Origin: Microbispora sp. ZYX-F-249
GTDB lineage: Bacteria; Actinomycetota; Actinomycetes; Streptosporangiales; Streptosporangiaceae
NCBI RefSeq assembly: GCF_039649665.1
Contig: NZ_JBDJAW010000002.1
Location: 186,001-250,000, forward strand
DNA: 64,000 nucleotides
Reading direction: 5' to 3'
How positions within the stretch are numbered: position 1 is the stretch's first letter; every line of letters starts with the position of its first letter. A program made the position numbers and the translations under genes. The notes beneath the pieces are model-generated. The model was not told the DNA's origin. It ran no database searches and saw only the letters and a list, made by a program, of their open reading frames with translations. This document shows positions 44,967 to 52,033 of the stretch, piece after piece.

Positions 44967-45506
44967 TCACAGGTGCGCCGTGCGGAGACGGCCCATCTCG
45001 GCCGCGATCGCCTCCAGCGTCCAGTGGGCGTTGAGCCCGCTGGGGTTGGGCAGCACCCACAGCGCCGTCTCGCCGATCGTCTCCTCCTGCGGGCCGATCC
45101 GGGCGGCGGGGCGGGCGAAGGCGACGCGGTAGGCCGACACCCCCGCGACCGCCAGGACGCGGGGGCGGACGTCCGCCACCAGCCGCGCGAGCCGCGCGCC
45201 GCCCTCGCGGAACTCCTCCGGGGCCAGTTCGTCGGCGCGGGCGGTCGCCCGGGCCACGACGTTGGTGATGCCGAGGCCGTACGCCGGGAGCAGGTGCTGC
45301 TCGGACGGCGCGAGCCTGCGCGGCACGAGCCCGGACAGGTGCAGCGCGGGCCAGAACCGGTTGCCCGGCCGCGCGAAGTGATGTCCGGTGGCGGCGGAGT
45401 AGAGGCTGGGGTTGATCCCGCAGAACAGCACGTCGAGCCCGGGACCGAGCACGTCGTCGATCGTCGCGTTCCTGGCCGCCTCGAGGTCGGCCTTGGTGGG
45501 CGCCAT
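44967..45506 (-). CDS. mug: G/U mismatch-specific DNA glycosylase
   Basis: A 179-residue enzyme of the MUG/TDG branch of the uracil-DNA glycosylase superfamily. DVLFCGINPSLYSAATGHHF near residue 25 carries the GINP motif whose Asn activates water, FARPGNRFWPAL is the conserved stretch after it, and VLPNPSGLNAHW near residue 150 is the second active-site loop. It excises uracil or damaged pyrimidines from G mispairs. It is the last gene of an operon with DUF4267 and cupin genes (9 bp after the cupin stop), so its expression may respond to the divergent TetR regulator. Confidence 0.92.
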   Translation of the reverse strand: MAPTKADLEAARNATIDDVLGPGLDVLFCGINPSLYSAATGHHFARPGNRFWPALHLSGLVPRRLAPSEQHLLPAYGLGITNVVARATARADELAPEEFREGGARLARLVADVRPRVLAVAGVSAYRVAFARPAARIGPQEETIGETALWVLPNPSGLNAHWTLEAIAAEMGRLRTAHL

Positions 45507-45515
45507 GCCGCGATG

Positions 45516-46022
45516 CTAGACGGCCCGCCCGGTCCTGGCCGCAGTCCAGGCGGCGCTGGTGCGCAGGTGGTTGTCGTAGAGCTCCTGGAGTTCCAGAAGG
45601 GACTCCGGGGGTTGCCTGCCGTAGGCGACGCGCTCCAACTGGCGGAAGTATTCGAAGCGCTCCACGCCCGGGGTGACGACGATGAGGATGTCGGCGTCGT
45701 GGCCGGGGGCGGCGGCGAACGCGTGGGCGAGGCCGGGCGGGACGATGACGAGGTCGCCGCGTTCGGCGGTGACGACCTCGTCCCCGCTCAGGAGCTGGGC
45801 GCGGCCGTCGAGCAGATAGAACAGCTCGGCGGAGCCGGTGTGGTGATGGGGGGCGGCGCCGTCCGCCCCGTCGTTGAGCGTGACGCGCTGGGCGGACAGG
45901 GCGCCGCCCGTGGCGCTGCTGTCGGCCAGCAGCCGCATGGTGATGGGGGCCCGGCCGATGACCTCGGCGTCGGCGGAGCGGACGATCACCGAGTCGGGGA
46001 AGTGGGGGACGACCAGCGACAT
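45516..46022 (-). CDS. Cupin domain protein
   Basis: A 168-residue protein. The cupin metal motifs are APHHHTGSAELFYLLDG (His, His and Glu of motif 1, near residue 57) and DLVIVPPGLAHAFAAAPG (His of motif 2, near residue 90). A C-terminal helical tail follows (SLLELQELYDNHLRTS). It could be a dioxygenase, isomerase or sensor. It lies 36 bp downstream of DUF4267 and 9 bp upstream of mug on the same strand. The three genes are probably one operon under the TetR operators at 46444-46506. Confidence 0.85.
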   Translation of the reverse strand: MSLVVPHFPDSVIVRSADAEVIGRAPITMRLLADSSATGGALSAQRVTLNDGADGAAPHHHTGSAELFYLLDGRAQLLSGDEVVTAERGDLVIVPPGLAHAFAAAPGHDADILIVVTPGVERFEYFRQLERVAYGRQPPESLLELQELYDNHLRTSAAWTAARTGRAV

Positions 46023-46058
46023 GTCGAATCCTCTCGTTGGCGGTGCGGCAGGCGGGGA

Positions 46059-46430
46059 TCAGACGGCGAAGAGCAGGGCGGCGCTGATGAGGATGATCAC
46101 GGCGGTCGCGAAGTGGATGCCGAACGCGACCGCCCGGGTGCCGCCGTTGCGCAGCACGATCAGGGTGTCGCCCAGGGGCAGCAGGGCGACGATCAGCATG
46201 TACCAGGCCTCGGCGCGGGCGCCGGCGAAGGCCAGCAGGGCCAGGCCCAGCAGGCCGTAGCCCCCGTCGCGCAGGCCCTTGATTGTCAGGTAGGCCACGT
46301 CGCCGTCCTTCTTCGCCGGGACGCCGTAGCCGGCGGCCGCGGCGTGCGGCACGAACAGGAAGCGGGCGCCGATGAACAGGACGAACAGGTTGAGGACGAT
46401 GGCGAGGCCGTACGCGATGGGGGTGAGCAT
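46059..46430 (-). CDS. DUF4267 membrane protein
   Basis: A 123-residue protein with four hydrophobic helices, starting MLTPIAYGLAIVLNLFVLFI. GARFLFVPHAAAAGYGVPA and AYLTIKGLRDGGYGLLGLALL match the DUF4267 family of small four-helix membrane proteins, function unknown and often next to TetR regulators. It is the first gene of the operon. The start codon lies 14 bp from the first CTAGC-N3-GCTAG operator, so repression by the divergent TetR protein is likely. Confidence 0.85.
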   Translation of the reverse strand: MLTPIAYGLAIVLNLFVLFIGARFLFVPHAAAAGYGVPAKKDGDVAYLTIKGLRDGGYGLLGLALLAFAGARAEAWYMLIVALLPLGDTLIVLRNGGTRAVAFGIHFATAVIILISAALLFAV

Positions 46431-46443
46431 GTCTCTCTCTCAT

Positions 46444-46506
46444 CTAGCAGCGCTAGGAACGAGATCGAAGCTAGCAGAGCAATGCGATAAACGCTAGCGG
46501 TGCTAG
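46444..46506. promoter_or_regulatory. Paired TetR operators and extended -10 box
   Basis: CTAGCAGCGCTAG (46444-46456) and CTAGCGGTGCTAG (46494-46506) are perfect CTAGC-N3-GCTAG palindromes, centres 50 bp apart, with an extra half site CTAGC at 46471-46475. The second overlaps the extended -10 TGC-TAGAGT (46501-46509), which would place transcription start at or next to ATG 46517, giving a leaderless regulator mRNA. Confidence 0.7.
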
Positions 46507-46516
46507 AGTTCCAAGC

Positions 46517-47089
46517 ATGTCGATCCAGTCGCGCCGGGAGCGCGAGCGCGCCGAGCGGGAGAATCTGATCGTCACGGCCGCCCGGGAGCTGGCCGAGGCC
46601 GAGGGCTGGGAGGCGGTCACGACCCGGCGGCTGGCCGAGCGCGTCGAGTACAGCCAGCCGGTGCTCTACAGCCACTTCAAGGGCAAGGACGCGATCATGG
46701 CGGCCGTCGCCGTGGAGGGCTGCGCCGACCTGGCCGTGGAGCTGCGCGCGGCCCGGACCGCGGCGCCGGACGCCCACCGCGCCCTCGCCGGCGTCGGCGC
46801 GGCCTACGTGGCCTTCGCCGACCGGCACCCGGCCCTCTACGACGTGATCTTCAGCCTGGCCGTCCCCCTGCCGTTCGCCACCCCCGAGGCCCCGCCCGCC
46901 CTGCAGGCGGCCTTCGGCGAGCTGGCCGAGGCCGTCCGCCCGCACGCGGGCGACGACGACCTGGGCGCGCTGACCGAGACCTTCTGGGCCGCCCTGCACG
47001 GCCTGGTGACCCTCATGCGCGGCGGACGGCTCCCGCGCGAGCACCACGAGCTCAGGCTCGGGCTGCTCCTGGCCCGGTTCGCGGGCTGA
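46517..47089 (+). CDS. TetR/AcrR family regulator (WHG C-terminal domain)
   Basis: A 190-residue repressor. The N-terminal HTH has ERAERENLIVTAARELAEAE, then VTTRRLAERVEYSQPVLYSH and FKGKDAIMAAVA. The C-terminal ligand domain resembles the TetR_C WHG type (VAFADRHPALYDVIFSLAVP, FWAALHGLVTLMRGGRL). No Shine-Dalgarno precedes ATG 46517, in keeping with the leaderless arrangement. It is transcribed divergently from the DUF4267-cupin-mug operon and most likely represses both directions through the CTAGC palindromes. Confidence 0.9.
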   Translation: MSIQSRRERERAERENLIVTAARELAEAEGWEAVTTRRLAERVEYSQPVLYSHFKGKDAIMAAVAVEGCADLAVELRAARTAAPDAHRALAGVGAAYVAFADRHPALYDVIFSLAVPLPFATPEAPPALQAAFGELAEAVRPHAGDDDLGALTETFWAALHGLVTLMRGGRLPREHHELRLGLLLARFAG

Positions 47090-47114
47090 GCCGGCCCCCG
47101 GCGGGCGCCGGGAC

Positions 47115-47711
47115 TCAGCGGAAGGGCCGCTCCAGCTGGTCGAGGGCCTCCTCGACGATCCGCGCGAGGGGGCGCGACTCCTGCTCCTCGATCCAGATGT
47201 GAGTGGCGATGCGCAACGCGACGAGGAAGGCCGCGGCCATGATCCGCGACCTCGGGTCGGCGGCGGGATCCCCCGGCCGGTCGCGCTCGCCGATCGCCTG
47301 GACCAGGTCCCGTTCCAGCGCGGCGTGGTTGGCCAGTTGCCGGGCGAGCAGGGACGGGTGGCGCTTGGTGAGCGCGGTGCGCACCGCCCACTCGCGGTCG
47401 AGCTCGCCCATGTCCTCCAACATGTCGCGCACGGCTCCGCGCAGCGCCTGCCAGCCCGGCTCCCCCGCCGGCCGTTCGCGGACCGCACGGACCAGGGACC
47501 GGACGCGCTCCTCCTCGCCGTACAGGAGGGCGTCCTCCTTGCTGCCGAAGTAGTTGGAGAAGGTCCGGCGCGAGATGTTGGCGGCCTCCACGATGTCGTC
47601 GACGGTGACGTGGTCGAGCCCACGCTCCACGGCGAGCCGCAGCGTGGCCTTGTGGATGGCCTGCCGCGTCTCGGCCTTCTTACGCTCGCGCAATCCCGCC
47701 GTCGGTTCCAT
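47115..47711 (-). CDS. TetR family regulator of the adjacent drug exporter
   Basis: A 198-residue repressor. HTH: RERKKAETRQAIHKATLRLA, then VTVDDIVEAANISRRTFSNY and FGSKEDALLYG, the typical F-x-N-Y-F-x-S/G-K-E-D pattern. The C-terminal domain is helical with no identifiable ligand motif. It diverges from an EmrB/QacA-type exporter, with two matching operators between them, so it very likely represses the exporter and itself until a drug or toxic metabolite binds. Start is ATG 47711. Confidence 0.92.
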   Translation of the reverse strand: MEPTAGLRERKKAETRQAIHKATLRLAVERGLDHVTVDDIVEAANISRRTFSNYFGSKEDALLYGEEERVRSLVRAVRERPAGEPGWQALRGAVRDMLEDMGELDREWAVRTALTKRHPSLLARQLANHAALERDLVQAIGERDRPGDPAADPRSRIMAAAFLVALRIATHIWIEEQESRPLARIVEEALDQLERPFR

Positions 47712-47738
47712 GGTGGGTTCAGCTTAGCCGCTGAAACA

Positions 47739-47770
47739 TTGCCCACCGAGCAAAGTTGCCTGCCGGGCAT
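47739..47770. promoter_or_regulatory. Tandem TetR operators between regulator and MFS exporter
   Basis: TTGCCCACCGAGCAA (47739-47753) and TTGCCTGCCGGGCAT (47756-47770) are two copies of a TTGCCYRCCGRGCAW palindrome set 17 bp apart, on nearly the same face of the helix, midway between the divergent start codons. Confidence 0.65.
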
Positions 47771-47817
47771 GTATCGTTGACTGGTAATCCCCTTCGAACT
47801 CGCATTGGAGGCTGCGC

Positions 47818-49404
47818 GTGAGCGCACCCACGCTGCCGGAGACGGGGGCCAAGAGCCACCGGCAGGTACTCGAAGCGCTGAGCGGCCTGCTCCTCGTCCT
47901 GTTCCTCGCGATGATCAGCAGCACGATCGTGTCGGTGGCGCTGCCGCAGATCATCGGCGCGCTGAACGGCACCCAGTCCCAGTACACCTGGGTGGTCACC
48001 GCGGCCCTGCTCACCACGACCGCCTCGACTCCCATCTGGGGCAAGCTGGCCGACCTGTTCAGCAAGAAGCTGCTGCTCGAGATCGCGATCGGCATCTTCC
48101 TCGTCGCCTCGCTCGCCTGCGGCTTCGCGCAGAACACGCCGATGCTGATCGCCTTCCGCGCGGTGCAGGGCCTGGGCATGGGCGCGCTGCAGATCCTGGT
48201 GCAGGTGGTCATCGCCGCCATGATCAGCCCGAAGGACCGGGGCAAGTACAACGGCTACCTCGGCGCGGTCATGGCCGTGGCCACGGTCGGCGGGCCGCTG
48301 CTCGGCGGCCTGATCACCGACACGTCCTGGCTGGGCTGGCGGTGGTGCTTCTTCCTGCCGATCCCGTTCACCGCGCTCGCGCTGATCATCCTGCACCGTA
48401 CGCTCGACATCGCGTCGGTCCGCCGTCCGGGCACCTCGGTGGACTACCCCGGCGCGATCCTCATCGCCGCCGGCGTGAGCATCCTGCTCATCTGGGTCAC
48501 CTTCGTCCGCAACTCCTTCGACTGGATCTCCTGGCAGACCTTCGTCATGGTCGGCGCCTCGGTGGTGCTGCTCGGCATCGCCGTCTGGGTGGAGTCCGTG
48601 GTCCGCGAGCCGGTCGTCCCGCTGCACGTCATCCGGCGGCGCACGCCGGCCCTCGCGATCCTCGCCAGCCTGGCCGTGGGCATGGCCATGTTCGGCGGCG
48701 CGGTCTTCCTCGGCCAGTACTTCCAGATCGGCCGCGGCTACACCCCCACCGAGTCGGGCCTGCTCACGATCCCGATGATGTTCGGCGTGCTGGTGTCGTC
48801 CACGATCTCGGGGCGGATGGTGTCCCGCAGCGGCCGGGTCAAGCCGTACATCCTCGTCGGCTCGATCGTGCTCACACTCGGGTTCCTCGTGCTGTCCACC
48901 ATGGACCACGACACCTCGCTGGTCCTCGTCGGCGCGGGCATGCTCGTGGTCGGCGCCGGCGTCGGCATGTCCATGCAGAACCTCGTGCTGGCCGTGCAGA
49001 ACACCGTCCCGCTGCGCGAGCTGGGCGCCGCCAGCGGCGCGATCACCTTCTTCCGCTCGCTGGGCGGCACGATCGGCGTCTCTGTCCTCGGCGCGGTGCT
49101 GGCCAACCAGGTCACCGCGAACATCACCACGGGCCTGGCCAAGGCGGGCATCCCGGTGCCGGCGGGCCAGAGCAGCGGCGGCGGCAGCCTCAACATGGGG
49201 GCGCTCCCCGAGCCGATCCGCGGCATCGTGCGCGCCGCCTACGGCGACGCCACCGGCCACATCTTCCTGATCTCGGCCTGCATCGCGGTCGTCGGCATCC
49301 TCGCCGTGCTGTTCCTCCCGCAGGTGCGGCTGCGCGACAGCGTGGACCTGCCCGAGCAGGCCGCCCCCGGAGCGGGCGCGCCCGCGGCGGCCGAGTCCCG
49401 CTGA
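47818..49404 (+). CDS. MFS drug exporter, DHA2 (EmrB/QacA) family, 14 TM
   Basis: A 528-residue transporter starting GTG 47818 after TTGGAGG. It has about 14 hydrophobic helices. Motif A region KLADLFSKKLLLEIAIGIF, motif C-like YLGAVMAVATVGGPLLGGLI and the LDYPGA-type segment SVDYPGAILIAAGVSILLI identify the DHA2 branch of proton-coupled drug exporters. It probably exports a toxic compound or a made product under control of the divergent TetR protein. The C-terminus is a short Ala/Gly/Pro tail. No biosynthetic genes are adjacent, so the compound is unknown. Confidence 0.93.
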   Translation: MSAPTLPETGAKSHRQVLEALSGLLLVLFLAMISSTIVSVALPQIIGALNGTQSQYTWVVTAALLTTTASTPIWGKLADLFSKKLLLEIAIGIFLVASLACGFAQNTPMLIAFRAVQGLGMGALQILVQVVIAAMISPKDRGKYNGYLGAVMAVATVGGPLLGGLITDTSWLGWRWCFFLPIPFTALALIILHRTLDIASVRRPGTSVDYPGAILIAAGVSILLIWVTFVRNSFDWISWQTFVMVGASVVLLGIAVWVESVVREPVVPLHVIRRRTPALAILASLAVGMAMFGGAVFLGQYFQIGRGYTPTESGLLTIPMMFGVLVSSTISGRMVSRSGRVKPYILVGSIVLTLGFLVLSTMDHDTSLVLVGAGMLVVGAGVGMSMQNLVLAVQNTVPLRELGAASGAITFFRSLGGTIGVSVLGAVLANQVTANITTGLAKAGIPVPAGQSSGGGSLNMGALPEPIRGIVRAAYGDATGHIFLISACIAVVGILAVLFLPQVRLRDSVDLPEQAAPGAGAPAAAESR

Positions 49405-49426
49405 GCCGCGTCCCGGAATAGACCCC

Positions 49427-49479
49427 GGGCCCCCGGGTACGGCTCCCGCCTCACCGGCGGGCGGCCGTCCCGGGGGCCC
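49427..49479. terminator. Long bidirectional hairpin after the MFS gene
   Basis: GGGCCCCCGGG (49427-49437) pairs with CCCGGGGGCCC (49469-49479); the interior can extend the stem through ACGGC/GCCGT and CCCGCC/GGCGGG. It lies between the convergent MFS and pnkp genes. Confidence 0.6.
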
Positions 49480-49515
49480 TCAGGTGAGAGACGCGGGCCC
49501 TCAGGTGAGAGACGC
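49474..49515. repeat. Perfect 21-bp tandem repeat, two copies
   Basis: GGGCCCTCAGGTGAGAGACGC occurs at 49474-49494 and again at 49495-49515, followed by a decayed third unit. It is non-coding, just past the terminator and before the pnkp stop. The likely origin is slippage. Confidence 0.8.
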
Positions 49516-49546
49516 GGGTCCTCCGGTCACAGGCCGGGCCGCCCGG

Positions 49547-52033
49547 TCACAGACGCGGGTCGACCGGCTCGGACTCCAGCGCGAGGACGGCGAAGACCGC
49601 CTCGTGGATCCGCCAGAGCGGCTCACCCTCCGCCAGCCGCGCCAGCGCCTCGAGGCCGAGCGCGTGCTCCCGCAGCGCGAGCGACCGCTTCCTGCCGGTG
49701 AACCTGCGCCGGAGCACGTCGAGCGACTCCGTGTAGTCGGGGCCGTAGATGATGCGCAGATACTCCCTGCCGCGCACCTTGACGCCCGGCTGCACCCGCC
49801 CCTCCGGATGGGCGGCCGGCTTCACCACCATGCCCTCGCCCCCGGCCTCGGTCAGCGCCGTCCACCACGCGACCGCCGCCTCCCGCTCCTGCGGCGAGTC
49901 GAGGGACACGAAGACGTGGCGGGTCGGCGTGACGAGCGGCGAGTCCACCAGCGCGAGCGTCTTCAGGTGCCACTCGTGCGGCTCCTCCACCGCCGTCGCC
50001 CTCCCCTCGCACGCGAGGATCTGGAACGGCGCGAGCCGTACGCCGTCGAGGCCCGAGACCGGCCAGCAGTAGCGGGCATAGGCATCGCGGAAAAGGGCAG
50101 CGTTGTGGGCACGGCGGCGGGTGCGGTCGAGCAGAGGGCCTACATCCAGGCCACGTCCCGCCGCCATCTCCAGCGCCGCGACCGCCTCGGGCAGCGCCAC
50201 CCGGGCGGCCGCCCCCACCGAGGCGTACTGGTCGCGGATCAGCCCCTCCGCCTTGGCCGACCACGGCAGCAGCTCGCAGTCGAGCACCACCCAGTCGGTC
50301 TCCAGCGCCTCCCACAGCGGCGCCGCGGCCTCGCGCAGCCGGTCGACCAGTTCCGGCATGCGCTCGTCGAAGAAGGGCCGCCCCGTGCGGGTGTAGACGC
50401 TGCCCGTCGTGCCGTCGGCGATGCCGAAGCGGCGCGCCGCGGCCTCCGGCGTCCGCGCCAGCACGGCGACGGCCCGCGAGCCCATGTGCTTCTCCTCGCA
50501 CACCACCCGGGTCACCCCCGCCCGGGCGAACTCCTCGAACGCCTCGGCGGGGTGCTCCAGGAAGCCCGCCATGGCCGAGGTCTCCGGCGGGGCCATGGTC
50601 GGCGGCAGGTAGACCAGCCAGCGGGGGTCCACGGCGAACCGGCTCATGATCTCCAGCGCCGCGCGGGAATTCTCCTCCGCGATCCTGATCCGGCCGCCGA
50701 ATCGCGTCTCGACGAAGCGGGTGCCGTCCACGTCGCCGATGTCGAGCACGCCGGGATCGCGGGCGGGAGCCGGCGCGGCGAGGGGCCGCGTGGGCTCATA
50801 CCAGACCTTCTCCGCCGGAACCGAGACGAGCTCCCGCTCCGGGTAGCGCAGGGCGGTCAGCCGCCCGCCGAAGACCGCGCCGTTGTCGAGGCAGATCGTG
50901 TTGTTGACCCACTCCGGCTCGGGCACCGGGGTGTGGCCGTAGACGACCATGGCACGTCCCCGGTAGTCGTTCGCCCAGGGGTAGCGCACGGGCAGGCCGT
51001 ACTCGTCGGTCTCGCCGGTCGTGTCGCCGTACAGGGCGAACGCCCGCACCCGCCCGGAGGCCCGCCCGTGGTAGGCCTCCTTCAGGCCGGCGTGCGCGAC
51101 CACCAGCCGGCCGCCGTCGAGACGGTAGTGGCTGATGAGCCCGTCCATGAACGTCCTGGCGGCCGCGCGGAACTCCGCAGGCTCGGCCGCGAGCTGCTCC
51201 AGCGACCGCTCCAGGCCGTGGGCCACCCGCACCTTGCGGCCGTCGAGCGCCCGGACCAGCTTCTGCTCGTGGTTGCCGCACACGCACAGCGCGGTCCCGG
51301 CCTCGACCATGCCCATGACCAGCCGCAGCACGCCCGGGGTGTCCGGGCCGCGGTCGACCAGGTCGCCGACGAAGACCGCCGTACGCCCCTCGGGGTGGAC
51401 GGCGCCGTCCGGCCCGACCTCCCAGCCGAGCTTCGTCAGCAGGGACTCCAGCTCGGCCCGGCACCCGTGCACGTCGCCGATGATGTCGAAAGGACCGGTG
51501 AGGTGGGTCCTGTCCGTCCACGCCTTCTCGTACGTGATCACCGCGTCGTCGATCTCGTCGCCGCGCAGGACGTGGACCCGGCGGAAACCGTCCTTGGAGA
51601 TCTTGCCGAGCGACCGGCGCAGCTCCTTGCGCTGCCGAGTGATCACGTGGGCGCCGAAGGCGCGGTCGGGACGCTCCGCGTTGCGGGCGCGCGCCACCTC
51701 CTCCGGCACGTCGAGCACGATCGCGTCGGCGAGCACGTCGTGCGACCTGGCCAGCTCGATGAGCTTCTTGCGGGCCTCCCACTGCACGTTGGTCGCGTCC
51801 ACCACCGTCAGCAGGCCCCGGCGCAGACGGATGCCCACGATGTGGTGGAGGAGGTCGAACGCCTCGGGCGTGGCCGTCTGGTCGTTCTCGTCGTCGGCGA
51901 CCAGGCCCCGGCAGAAGTCGGACGAGACGACCTGGGTGGGCGCGAAGTGCCGGGCCGCGAACGTCGACTTGCCGCTCCCGGAGATGCCGACGAGCACCAC
52001 CAGCGACAGCTCTGGCACGCTGATCTCGGTCAC
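49547..52033 (-). CDS. pnkp: Polynucleotide kinase-phosphatase (RNA repair)
   Basis: An 828-residue three-domain RNA-repair enzyme. The 5'-OH kinase domain has Walker A GISGSGKST at residues 16-24. The metallophosphoesterase domain (2',3'-phosphatase) has IGDVHGCRAELE near residue 185, GDLVDRGPDT and VCGNHEQKL. The adenylyltransferase (ligase-like) domain has the nucleophile Lys in EEKHMGSRAV near residue 514. In characterised bacterial Pnkp/Hen1 systems the enzyme heals and joins RNA ends made by ribotoxins and needs Hen1 for the ligation step. Its GTG at 52033 overlaps the hen1 stop by 4 bp, with GGGAGG upstream, so the two are translated together. Length and order of domains are typical. 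Confidence 0.95.
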   Translation of the reverse strand: MTEISVPELSLVVLVGISGSGKSTFAARHFAPTQVVSSDFCRGLVADDENDQTATPEAFDLLHHIVGIRLRRGLLTVVDATNVQWEARKKLIELARSHDVLADAIVLDVPEEVARARNAERPDRAFGAHVITRQRKELRRSLGKISKDGFRRVHVLRGDEIDDAVITYEKAWTDRTHLTGPFDIIGDVHGCRAELESLLTKLGWEVGPDGAVHPEGRTAVFVGDLVDRGPDTPGVLRLVMGMVEAGTALCVCGNHEQKLVRALDGRKVRVAHGLERSLEQLAAEPAEFRAAARTFMDGLISHYRLDGGRLVVAHAGLKEAYHGRASGRVRAFALYGDTTGETDEYGLPVRYPWANDYRGRAMVVYGHTPVPEPEWVNNTICLDNGAVFGGRLTALRYPERELVSVPAEKVWYEPTRPLAAPAPARDPGVLDIGDVDGTRFVETRFGGRIRIAEENSRAALEIMSRFAVDPRWLVYLPPTMAPPETSAMAGFLEHPAEAFEEFARAGVTRVVCEEKHMGSRAVAVLARTPEAAARRFGIADGTTGSVYTRTGRPFFDERMPELVDRLREAAAPLWEALETDWVVLDCELLPWSAKAEGLIRDQYASVGAAARVALPEAVAALEMAAGRGLDVGPLLDRTRRRAHNAALFRDAYARYCWPVSGLDGVRLAPFQILACEGRATAVEEPHEWHLKTLALVDSPLVTPTRHVFVSLDSPQEREAAVAWWTALTEAGGEGMVVKPAAHPEGRVQPGVKVRGREYLRIIYGPDYTESLDVLRRRFTGRKRSLALREHALGLEALARLAEGEPLWRIHEAVFAVLALESEPVDPRL

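Noticed and set aside
49474-49515. CRISPR-like repeat
   Set aside because: Two contiguous copies without spacers and no cas genes.
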